This document shows positions 1 through 10,282 of a DNA stretch of 64,000 nt, piece after piece. The stretch covers positions 1,612,001-1,676,000 of the forward strand of contig JAMXSV010000017.1 in the NCBI GenBank assembly GCA_027559495.1, read 5' to 3'. Both the position numbers and the translations under genes were made by a program. The notes beneath the pieces are model-generated. The model was not told the origin of the DNA. It made no database searches and saw only the letters and a list, made by a program, of their open reading frames with translations. Position 1 is the first letter of the stretch. Every line of letters starts with the position of its first letter. Origin of the DNA: Aurifilum marmelostoma. Lineage: Eukaryota; Ascomycota; Sordariomycetes; Diaporthales; Cryphonectriaceae.

Positions 1-3000
1 CCAGCACAAAAAGGGCCGCCATCATCAGCCAACATACCACAGTAGTCCCGCCCGTCCCATACCACCCTCACGATAAATCCATCGCCCTCCGATTGGAGCG
101 TGTCGATGCTGGGCGGTCTCTAGTGCGTGCTGACCATAAGAGCAAGTGGGTCTACGAGTTGAACAGTCATAGTATACAGCCTGGGCATTCGGATCTGTAG
201 TCATCGTGAGGCCAGTTGGACGAGTTCCTGTAGCCAGTCTTACGATGGTTGTGATGGCGAGCTGTGAAAATTTACAAACGCTGATAAAATCGCTCGAAAT
301 GCCAGGGAATCAGGTGTCTGATTCACGAGATTGACCAGTATCTACAGCCTCATCTCGGCATCTGAGGCAGAAATCGCCGAGATCTCTCCTGGAATGCTAT
401 CTGGAATGCAGCGAGATCTGGCCAGTCACCGGGGTCCGACCGAGGTTTATCATGAGATGCGGCAAAGAGTGGGTTCTGACCTGGTGTTGACGTTCGAGAA
501 AGAAAAACTCTTCATATATCCATCACACGAGAAACATATTGAAAGGCCGCCTGTTCGCGTGCTGGGCTATTCTGTGTACTCATATAGCGATAATCACAAT
601 GCTCATCTGGTGGTCACCATCCTCCCAGCCGTGCCAGCCTCCTGCCTCGACCCTGCCGCCTCTAGACGGAGCCTTTTGCGAATCGGAATCAAGAAAAGGT
701 CGATGTGCGGGCCGATCCAGAACACAAATCCGCACCATTGCGAGACCTCTGATCATTGCTCGTCTTGTCACGATGTGGGAGACAGTGCCACTGTTTGGGA
801 TGTTCATCACAGTATGGAAGCAGCCGGATGACAACAGCCTTGCTCCACAGATTTAGTTCCCCTTGTCAGGCAGTTTGGCAGTCAATCTTGACATCAACCG
901 CCAGCATCCGATGTACGTCACTTTCCCGATGATATCACCCGAATAATTCTTATTTTTTTGGATACTAAACATTCTTGTTCTCATCGATCAACTTAGATTC
1001 TGATCGTAGATTATTTTCCCTGGCGCCGTGTTATTCGCTTACAGCGCCTGTGTGCCGAACCACGGAAGCATCTGGGGTGAACCTGCACATTGGTTTCTAG
1101 TAATGACGTCATTGCACTTAAGGGATCCTTGGACCCTTCTCTCCTTCCTCCTCGTTTAGCATTCGTCCTTTTTTGTCCAAAGGCGGGCGCATTGTCAGAA
1201 AGTTCGGCTATGAGCCTGGACCACGTCCACGTCCACGTCCACGTTTGTGCCTTCCCCCACCAAGCGCCTGTTGCCATTTTCTCACTGGCGCTTTGTCCCA
1301 CACTTTCCCCAGACGAGCACCTCGATGCAGATCGCTGCCTGATGACGACAGAACCCATGGTTCTCTTTGATGATGCAGGAAGTACCCACAACTACCAGTG
1401 AAAACCCCTGAGTCATGCGTGTCCAAAGTGTCCAGCCACGCCAGCTTGGATCCGGTCACTACCAAAATGACTACTCACGACGCCCTCACATTGCCTCATC
1501 ACGCATGACCCGCGAGTTGACTCCTGAAGTGGGGCTCACGGCCTCCTTGTTGACTCGGGGTATGTGCCCACCACAAAGGCACTGGATGTCCTACAACCCC
1601 TTCGTTTCGATCTCGCGATCCTTTACCCACAGCCGTTTGTGTAACTACTATTGCCGCATCGGACGGATCTTGCAGTACCTTGAACCGTCAGCGATGGTGC
1701 GAATACCTTCAGGCAATAGGAGGTTGTGGCTTGCTGACTCCGGGATTCCTGGCCTGCTTCGGTGACCGCTGGCAATGTTTCATGTCCCCTAGCAGCATCT
1801 GCGGCATGTCGAGAAGGATCTCCAGCAACAGCTATTTCGGGGCGGTCTACCTGTCTGACCGCCGGGGGCGCCCACTCCCACTCCCCCTCCCCCCCATCTC
1901 GAGAAGCTTATCAGAGCTCTATCATGCTCAGCCCCAGCGAAGAAACAGTCACAGCGTCGCCAAGACATCGTGAACGTCCTTGTGGCTAGGTCAAGCGGTA
2001 TCCCTTTATTTCTATGGAGGTCTTCCTTCCTGCTGAGCTGTCGAGATAATGCCTGGGTTGTGCAGCTGCTGACCGTGCATCTTCCTCACAGACCGGACCA
2101 GACCAACCACACAAGTGACCCCGTGTCGATTTGAGTGGCCAAGATGGTGACCACGCACAAGACCGACCCACCAGTGCATCCATCCCACACAAAACTCACA
2201 GCCGCCACCCGCTACCAGTTGCCCATCATACAAATCCCTACCAATATGCGAATAGCCAACCAAACACACCGTCCTTGCTCTATGCGGGGCACCCTCTTTC
2301 ATTCTGTCTTATGTGACGGCGGCTCGCGGGCCATGTTTTCGGATACTAGCCCCACAAAAGGCACACAGATTTTCTCGCTCTCTCTACTCGATCGCGCCAA
2401 TTTGCATTATCATCACAGTTCTATTATGCACATTACCATAGTGCCTCCATCACACGACTTCTATCCGGCGAGTGCAGTGTGCAGTGTCTTTTCCTTTGGC
2501 GGGGTAGGCGGGCCGCCCCAACCAAGTCTCTGCGCGAGTTTCGTGGTGGGTCCTCGTTATCTTCTTCCCCATGGAGACTGCTGCAGTTTGCAGCACTCCT
2601 GTTCAGCCGTGGCACGCGCTCTGATTGTACGGCTCCATTCACGGCTCCGTTTCCCCCAGAGGCCCACTCCCTCCGCAACTTCACACCCCCTAAGTGCTGG
2701 AAAACGGACCGAGTCGGCCTCAGGGGGGCGAGCTGGCTCCTTTATCGTCCACTCCACACAACATGGCTCATCCTCGATTCCGTGAAACGCCAGAACGAGG
2801 CTTGCGGTGCTCGAAATGGCTCTTTCTCGCAAGCTAATTCTGGCTAAATGTGATTTCGACTTTATTAGTGCCGCGGCGAGCATGTGCTTTTCGCCCTTGA
2901 TTAGGCCGAGATGCTGTCGTGAGAAGCCGGGTTTGCCCGAGAAATCTTCGTCCTTGGTTCCATACCTTCGAGCATGCACTGCCACCTCTTCGGCAACTAT

Positions 3001-3556
3001 GTCCCAATTCGGGTTTCTTGATATGGCGCCTTCCAGCATGTGCTCTCTCTCTTTGGCGCCGACATTCAATCAAGCGATAGAGCAGTACTATGGTACACCC
3101 TTGGGCCTCTTAAAGGACGGAATATGTCTTCCATTTGGTCTTGGCCAGGAGTGGTAAGCCTCGGGTAACGACATGTCCCAAGGCACTGCGCAGAGGAAGA
3201 TGATGATAGCACAAGCGAATCACAAGTGTTACGGCCTGAGCATCGGAAACCCCCACGAGTATGCACCGCTTCCGCGAGACGGGTGTCATCAAATCCCTCG
3301 TCTTTCGGCCCTTCTTTGCATATACGTTCGGAAGGGTGTTGGAGGAGTATCCACCATTGAAACCTGCACAAGGCGGTCCTTTGATTGAGGACTCTTGACC
3401 TGTCGCAGTTCTAGCGGTTCATCATGCTCATGTGGAAGAGGAGGCCGCCCGCTGGATTTAGTTCCGGTCGGATACAGTGTACTTTCAGCGGCGACGGCAT
3501 GGGTGACACGATTCTTGAGCTATATGTCTCTTTGAGTTCACAGCAAAGTGTCTGCT
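1..3556. other. Intergenic region, no convincing gene
   Basis: I see no reading frame with recognisable protein content, no plausible exon chain and no RNA gene here. Short open frames on both strands give compositionally odd translations. The stretch holds a perfect (CCACGT)4 repeat at 1221-1244 and pyrimidine-rich runs near 1870-1895. The right end is the 3' flank of the urea permease gene. Confidence 0.5.
1221..1244. repeat. (CCACGT)4 hexanucleotide repeat
   Basis: Four perfect tandem copies of CCACGT. Each junction contains an ACGT core of the kind bound by bHLH/bZIP factors, but no gene adjoins it, so a regulatory role is only a possibility. Confidence 0.9.
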
Positions 3557-5840
3557 TCAGCTCTTGCGACCACCGCCGATACCGTCTTTCACAATGCCCC
3601 TCACGATCGACTTCATTGTCTCTCTGCTTTCCCACAAAGGCCAGAAAATACACACGCATGCGCTGAACCATACCCAGATGAAAGACATGACGCACCATCC
3701 AGTGAATCCTGCTCTGCTGAACTCCCATTCGCTGCCGAAGAAGGTAAACGGCACAAGAATCAATGCGAGGACCCAGTAGATGATATTGAAGGCGTATGCA
3801 AGCCTCGTAGCTTTTCGTGCTGCCTCCGGATCCATCGGCTTCGAATAGGAGGCCTCGAGGAAGTCCACAACGGCATTCCCAGTTGGTACAACGGTCCCAG
3901 GCGCTGGGCTGGAGGGAGGTGGTTGTTCCTCCACATCTGCACCCTGTACCGGTGCCTTGCAATCGGCCTTCTCGATATCTGAGCCGTTGGCGCCTTCGGT
4001 GAGTCTTGGCCCGTCCGCACCGGGCCCAGAGCGGTCCTCCGGCGGCGGGACCCCGTACAGGATCTTGTGCAGCCTATTCTTGGCCTCCACGCTATGCTCG
4101 GACTCTGCAGCTCCCCACTTTGCGGGGAATGCATAACTCAGCACGAAAGCAGAGACGACACCAGCACAACACGACGTGATGTTGCCAGCTACGGCATTAG
4201 TAACGTCACCAGTTGTGTCTACGGTGATGGCTCCGCTCCGCAGCTTGGTCACCACAAACCAGGAGACCATGCCCAGACCCAGACCGACCCACGGCGACAC
4301 GATGGCGGCCACAGAGGACATGGGCTCCCACAGCAGGATCATGCCCACGGGAATCGAGGCGCCGCCCACAATAACGCCCAGCACGGTCAGAACCCAGGTC
4401 AGGTTGATGCCCACGGCGTTGAGGATGCAGCAGAAGGAGGCCAGTATCACAGAGAAGATAATAATGCCGGCATGGCTTATGCGCACCAGCTGGTCCGACG
4501 TCGCCGTGGGCCTGATATACGTCTTGTACACGTCGAACGTGATCAAGCTCGAGACGGCAATCAGCTCCGCGCTCGTGGACGAAGTGACCGCCATGAATAG
4601 CAGGAGCAGCATGAGACCCGCGCCGCCGCGCCCCAACAGCGCGATGGCCGCTGCGGGCGCCGACAGACCGCTCCCGTTCTGCGCTGCCGACAGCGGGTCT
4701 GGAAACGTGGGGAAGGACGGGCTTGCCGTCAGCGCGGCGCAGCCGAGACCCATGGCCGTTGCGAAGCCGAAAGGAATGCCATACCAGCTCATGCCGCCAA
4801 AGAGGTACGCCTTGACGCTCGTCTCTGGCCTCGAGGCAATCGCGCGCTGCCAGTAAGCCTGGTCCAGCCACACGGTGCAGAACCCCGCGACGAGCAGGTC
4901 GATGGCGAAGACCAACCCGTCGTTGGACTTGAATGTCAGGTAGCTGCCTCCATGGGCGTTTCCCTCAATGGGCCTGTCCCGGCCGGCCTCCTTCAGCAGG
5001 TCGTAGAAGCGGCTGATGCTTCCCACCTCGGGATTTGTGGCGTAGATGCTGAACCCGAAGGTGAAGATGGCAATGAACAAGATAACAGTGTGGGCATAGT
5101 CGGCGATGAAGGTCGACCGCAGACCGCCCGCGATGACATAGGCGGCGACAACAAAGGGTATCAGAAAGCACGCGCCATAGACGTTGACGCCGGACATGGC
5201 CGCGACGACCTGCGAGCCTCCCAGAACAAGGCACGAGCCGACGAGGAGGTTGGTAGCCCAGGCGAAGAAGAGGTAGGTGAGGTGGTTGGCGCGCCCGTGG
5301 TGCGCCAGGATGATCTCGGGAAAGGTGTGGGCGCCGGGGGCCTGGGTTTTGATCTTGATGGCGATGAGGGCGAAGAGGAGGATCTGCGAGGAGCCCATGG
5401 CGGCGTACCACATCGGGCCTCCAATCTACGGAGGACGGGTCAGCTTTTCAACGACTGATATTTACATCTAGAAAATGGAAAGGATCGATGTCGACTCACG
5501 CCGTAAGAGTAGGCGAACGTGCTGGATGTTAGGAGCGTGCTGCTCCATGTCCACGACGAGACGATGCCTGCGGCGATAAGTCCCGGTTTCACGCTCCGGG
5601 ACGCCGTGTTGAACTCCTCGGACTGCTTTGTCGAGTACGCCGTGTAGCGATTCTGCATGTAGGTAATCAAGAGCCTATGCAAGAGGGTTCATCAGTAAGC
5701 GAGATCACAACGACCCTAAAGCCCCCAGCGAGGATCTCTGGAACTTACATGAGCAGTGCAAAGAACGCGCCGATACCCACGACAATTCCATATCCCACGC
5801 CCTGGTCTAGGGCGCGAATGCCACCATCATCACCGGCCAT
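3557..5840 (-). CDS. dur3: Urea/H+ symporter, Dur3-type (SSS family)
   Basis: Plasma-membrane permease that imports urea, and in fungi also polyamines, as a nitrogen source. Exons are 5749-5840, 5500-5674 and 3557-5425, giving 711 residues, normal for fungal Dur3. The start is the ATG at 5838-5840, where the protein opens with a glycine-rich first helix. Intron donors are GTAAGT and GTGAGT. The exon-2 stretch TASRSVKPGLIAAGIVSSWTW and the exon-3 start IGGPMWYAA are sodium:solute-symporter hallmarks. About 14-15 hydrophobic segments follow. A charged, proline-rich cytoplasmic loop comes before the last two helices, as is usual in fungal members. The promoter side carries several GATA-factor sites (6041-6251), consistent with nitrogen-catabolite control. 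Family assignment is firm; substrate is inferred from the family. Confidence 0.93.
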
Positions 5841-6040
5841 TGTGAAGCAGCTTAGCGTTGCAGACTGCAGCTAGAGTTGTTGCAATTCTGAGATGATTCT
5901 CGCCGCATGAAATTTCGACCAAGCAGTCTTTTCGTCAGACAGGCTCAGAGGACAGGGTCATGCCTCATTTTAAGCTGAGTTTCTTTCCCGGACCAAGTTC
6001 TATCTCTCTATATCTCGGAGACACACATATATGTCAAGTC

Positions 6041-6251
6041 AGATAACGACACAATGATAAAACATCTCATCGAGATATAGATGGAGATGTGAGTAATGTA
6101 ATCAAGCCGGCGCAAGCGATCAGCAAGCCACACAGATAAAACCCGCCCGGGGCCACTACTGCAGGTAGTGGCGTCTTGTCAGTGTCTCGATTCTGCCGAA
6201 GAAGAAGATGATCAACACTGGTTCCTCCTTTCACACTCGTACTTCTTATCA
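6041..6251 (-). promoter_or_regulatory. Cluster of GATA-factor (AreA/NIT2-type) sites upstream of the urea permease
   Basis: Four HGATAR matches lie 200-410 bp upstream of the permease start: AGATAA at 6041-6046, TGATAA at 6055-6060, AGATAA at 6134-6139 and TTATCA (TGATAA on the minus strand) at 6246-6251. Paired sites within 30 bp, like the first two, are typical of strong AreA/NIT2 targets. Binding is inferred from motif and gene identity, not shown. Confidence 0.5.
6152..6172. repeat. Perfect 8-bp inverted repeat (spacer 5)
   Basis: GCCACTAC and GTAGTGGC flank the spacer TGCAG. The dyad lies between GATA sites in the urea permease promoter region and could bind a dimeric regulator; no known factor is assigned. 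Confidence 0.7.
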
Positions 6252-6911
6252 GGGTGACATATGACAACAGGGTCGTATCCAGGTCGAGATCCGGGGTTAG
6301 CGTTGGAGTATTGGAATAATCAGACCATTCTGATATACGATATCTAACATGACTACCAGCAAATGAACAATAATTAATTCACGTATGTATTCCAGAGAGC
6401 TGCGTCGTGTGACTGGCATCCATCCTACAAAACGTTTACCTTGTGAGAGGTTGGCATAGCGGTGATGCCACTCAGGCTTCACATTCGCAAGACCCAGTTT
6501 CCTGCACTCTTCCATTTTTTCTTCTTCTTTCTTTTAGAATTATTCCCCTTCTTCTCCTTACTACGGCCTTATTCCGTTCGATATTGTCTCAAGGTTCGCT
6601 AAACGGCTGATGAAGGTGATGGAGTGCGACAGTAAATTATCAGATTTCAATGTGCCTGCATTTGAGAAGATAAGCAACCGTACGATCCTATGCTGTAGAT
6701 TTGCCGGCCTTGCAGATCTCCTTTCCCATCTCCCTACGGGCGGGATGTCGCCTTTATTTCTGGCAAGCGGGCTCTCTGCTAAGGGTCATCTTGGCATCGT
6801 CCAAGAATATTGGCAATTTGAAGAACTGCTTATCGGTATACGCGTTTCGAGTTCTGGTGTTGGTCCTCCTCCCATCACAGAGCCCTAGGCGAGGCTGTGG
6901 GGCACAATCCA

Positions 6912-8347
6912 TTAATTAGATGGCCTCGATGAGCAACGCTCAGCTGGGACTTCCATACCACCCCACTCCAGGACGCGGAACTTGGTCTGGTCCTGGAGTA
7001 TCTGTCGGTCAAGCCCAATCTTCTCTGCCCAGTCGACACTCTGCATCGCCTGAGCAGCGGTAACCCTCTTACCCTTCCAGGGATTCCATTCAGCCTGGCT
7101 CCCATCCGTCTTGACACCTGCAAACAGCATAAAGACGCGTCCGACGGCTGCCGGCTCCGGCCTGATAGTAAGCTTGGCATCCTCATTGTAGACCTTCTGG
7201 GGGATAAAGGCGATAGCGATATCGGACTGGTTGCGATGGTGCTTGTGGAAGTGTGGCATCCAGTGTGTCATGAACTCTTGACGCATGGAGGTGGTGAGCG
7301 TTAGATGAGCTAGGGTTGTCTCTAGGTACCTGATGACGTCTGGGAATGGCAAAACGATCGAGACCTCCGCTCTGAGCTCAGGGCTCGTGTGGGAGAAGTT
7401 GAAGTCAGAAGGCTTCAGCTGTCCGTAAGGTGGCACAGTGTTGATAGCTTCCCAGTATAGGTAGGTGTACTTTGTCCCGGTGTGATCCACTATATAGCCG
7501 TCTTGGTCGACGCCGACGTTCCAGGTGACTCTTGACACCTCTTTGTCCATCCTGCTGACATCGACAACAGGGTACAAGGCGCTGAAGTCCCACACCTCGG
7601 AGAGCTCGACTGTGACGGAAGCTGCGAAGATGGGTTCTGGAGAGAGCAGATAGATGGCGGGCTTGCCACCTACCAGCCTGCGCAGCACATATATCTGAGA
7701 TTGATCCTGTATTCCAAAGTCTGAAAGCGGTACATTGCTATCTCGCTGTTTGCCGTCGAAGACGATGCGCTGGTCGTTCAGAGGTAGGCCTTCTCGCTCT
7801 TGAATGACGCACCGGAGGTAATCGAGATCGACGTTGCAACTGGGGAGTTGAACGGTGTACTTTGCGCCTATTGTGAACAGCGGACATCATGAGTACGTAA
7901 GTCGAGGACAAGGAGGCGTGGGGGGTGGCTCACCAGTCACACTGGAGATGTGCACCGATATTGCTTCATCATTGTCTCCAGATCGTTGGCAGGATGGAAA
8001 GGCCTTGGTGGCTGGTGCCTGAGAACAAGCCTCGTCTGGTTAGACTGTCAGCATACCTTTGACGCACAACGCCACAGCATCGCGGACGGTCACATACTGC
8101 AGGGATTGATCTTGACGCGAAGCTCAGGCCAGCGATGAAGAGTGTAGAAAGAGACTTTGTTGATAACAACCTCGACCTGAGAGTGCTCAGGCGTGAAGCA
8201 GATTGAGATGTCGGCGTCACTGACGTTGGCCAGGGCGGGAAAAGTGTGTCGTACGAGGGCGAGCAGAGCTGCATAGGTCTCTGGCCTAGACACCACACAG
8301 TAGTCATTGGCGTGAAGAAGTGTGATGACGGATCCGTTCTGTGCCAT
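6912..8347 (-). CDS. Ubiquitin-like domain fused to an uncharacterised KPxIYL-type domain
   Basis: Exons 8098-8347, 7934-8035 and 6912-7867 give 435 residues. The start is the ATG at 8345-8347; a longer frame upstream has only a TTG. Residues 1-83 form a beta/alpha module with the motif PETYAALL...VRHTFP, similar to the N-terminus of the 768-residue protein at 13839-16145. Residues about 109-185 are clearly ubiquitin-like, with QRIVFDGKQ and LSDFGIQ and an end at YVLRRLVGG (diglycine 184-185). Residues 186-420 start KPAIYLLSPEP and contain YTYLYWEA and RVFMLFAG. From memory this resembles bacterial proteins of unknown function with KPVIYLYP and YLFWEG motifs. Both introns are in frame, and the first has a GCTGAC branch site. 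Function is unknown; a role as a ubiquitin-fold adaptor is speculation. Confidence 0.8.
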
Positions 8348-9126
8348 TCTGGACTCAATGTGGGGCGCTGTAGGCTGCAAGGAGAGGAAGAGGATAAATT
8401 GATAAACGTCTCGAAGGGAGGGTCTTGCCCTGTTGGATTGGCAAGTGTAGATTGGAGAGTCTGGACAGCTTGCTGGTCTGAGGGCCTTTCTAGCCGATCA
8501 CGTTTTCGAATGGCATCGTTTCTGTAGATTTGCTCGATGGTTAAAGGGAAGGGAGGCCCAGGGATGTCGAAAGACGGGGGCTAAAGGGGTTGGAGAGCGC
8601 GCACGTCTAAGCCAGGTTATATGATCCTTGCACTGAAGCCTTTCAAGAAGCAAGTATTGATTACGACACAGACATATTAGGCCCCCCTCGTTTGGTCTTG
8701 CCAATTCACCTGCAGAAGGGCATGAGGTCCTTAGTCATCACATGACAAAGCCCGTCGAGCTGCAAAGCCCCCCAAAATGTGAACCTATCAAGCTCCAAAT
8801 CGCTTGTGAATTGTCTGAAAACGCTTGACCCGCCATACTCCCATGCTGTCCTTCATAACCGTTTCAAGTTGCAACATCACAGAACAGCAGAAAGCCCAAC
8901 CCCATACTTGTTATAAAGTGACAAAGTCCCCGGCCCCTTTCTCTGAATACGATACGGTCCCCAGCCATACTCCATCATACTCCATGCGTGTGTGAACGAT
9001 AGACACCCTGCTTCCCAAACCACCCAAAGTATAAAGCACGTAAGTCCTTTTGATATCCTGCAATATGGCGATCCAATCAGCTTGCAGATGGTCAACTGAC
9101 GCTGCCATTCACCCAGCAACCATTGT
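8348..9126. other. Intergenic, nothing recognised
   Basis: This stretch lies between two minus-strand genes, the 3' end of the 78-residue gene and the start of the ubiquitin-like gene. It presumably holds the latter's promoter. No exon, repeat or site stands out. Confidence 0.4.
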
Positions 9127-9428
9127 CTAGACGCGTGAGTTCATCCCCACGCCGCCACCCTACGATAATGTCAGCTATTGGTCAAGCCTGCGTATAGCCA
9201 TTTCTTTTGGGACTGGATACTTACAAGTCCATATTTGTAAAGATATTCCTCGGCATCCTTAGCCCTCTTGGCTTGGTAGGCCTTCCGCTTTGCCTCCTCC
9301 ATGTCGACTGCATCGGCACTGAAGATTGAGCTGCTGGACTCGGCAAGCTTGGTATAGCTCCCTGGCGCGTCCTTTTTTGACGGGGACGGCTTATTCGAAG
9401 ACAGGACTTTGCGAAGGCTGAATGCCAT
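9127..9428 (-). CDS. Small uncharacterised protein, 78 aa
   Basis: Two exons, 9225-9428 and 9127-9159, are joined over a GTAAGT...GTAG intron to give 78 residues ending KYGLGGGVGMNSRV. The N-terminal half is serine/lysine-rich. Residues about 40-65 form a charged helix rich in Ala, Lys and Glu (EEAKRKAYQAKRAKDAEEYL). The short second exon keeps the frame and supplies a glycine-rich tail, which argues that the gene is real. There is no signal peptide or membrane segment. I do not recognise a named family. Confidence 0.7.
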
Positions 9429-10282
9429 GATTATGTCTTTGGAACGATGACCAACAGATGACTGCTCTGGACCGCTCGTGGGTGAACTTTGGTACCTCGA
9501 TGAACGCAGTTGGCTCGGATTCAGTTAAGCAAGGACTTTCAAGATTTGGCGTTCTCTGTATATTATGATGTCTGAGATTGTGAAAAAGAAAACAAACAGT
9601 GAGTGGATATGAGCCTGATTTTCTACTTTCTGGCTATCTTGGTCTGCTGATGTGAGCCTTCCTGAAATTTTAACAGTCTTCCCTGTCTCGCACTAAATCA
9701 CGTTCGTCATCAGATTATGACTCCTCGCAACGGTCCTTTTGCTGTGGAATATGCTCAGCGTGTAAGGTTTCGCTGCCTAAGCCTCTCCTGCGCCGCAAGG
9801 TGTGTCATCTATCCCATCTCATTGGGCTGTAAGCTAGAGTCTGTTCATCCGTCTTACTGATACGTTAGCGAGAACCACGTACGCATTCGCACAGCCCGAA
9901 TTCCGACGGCGGTCTGGTGGACTCTAAAACGCAATGCCTCGGAGTCTATTATCCTGAAGAAGTAAGTTGGCCCTAGAAACGTAATCCCAGGGCGACGTTG
10001 CGTTTGCAAACGCTGACTCGGGTCGGCGACGCCAGGATCTATTCCGAGTGCCGATGCATTTCATTTCGAACTCCGATGGCCTCCTTCAGCTCCGACATCA
10101 TGTCACTACTACCACCACCCCAAGGTGGTGCATCTGGCTTGAACATCGTACCTCAGACTGTTCTAGAATGCCACTTCTGGAAGCTCGGAGGGGTTATTTG
10201 CTGCCATATCTGACTCCGCATCAATCACTTTGACCTACGCGTTGGCATCAGTCGGCAATCAGCAGCCACCCGTAATTATACG
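9429..10282. other. Divergent intergenic region with a possible small-gene remnant
   Basis: This region separates the 78-residue gene (-) and the Zn2Cys6 factor (+). At 9718-9962 (+) an ATG frame can be spliced over a short GTGTGT...TTAG intron into about 59 codons starting MTPRNGPFAVEYAQR. The FAVEYAQ start is reminiscent of PARP-type zinc fingers, but the cysteine/histidine pattern does not follow. I treat it as a possible remnant or chance frame. Nothing else is evident. Confidence 0.25.

Larger units (their letters stand above)
5841..6911. other. Intergenic: permease promoter and 3' flank of the ubiquitin-like gene
   Basis: About 1.07 kb without a credible exon. The left half holds the GATA sites and the inverted repeat listed separately. 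The right half is the 5' distal part of the permease promoter and the downstream side of the ubiquitin-like gene; I see no element there. Confidence 0.5.
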
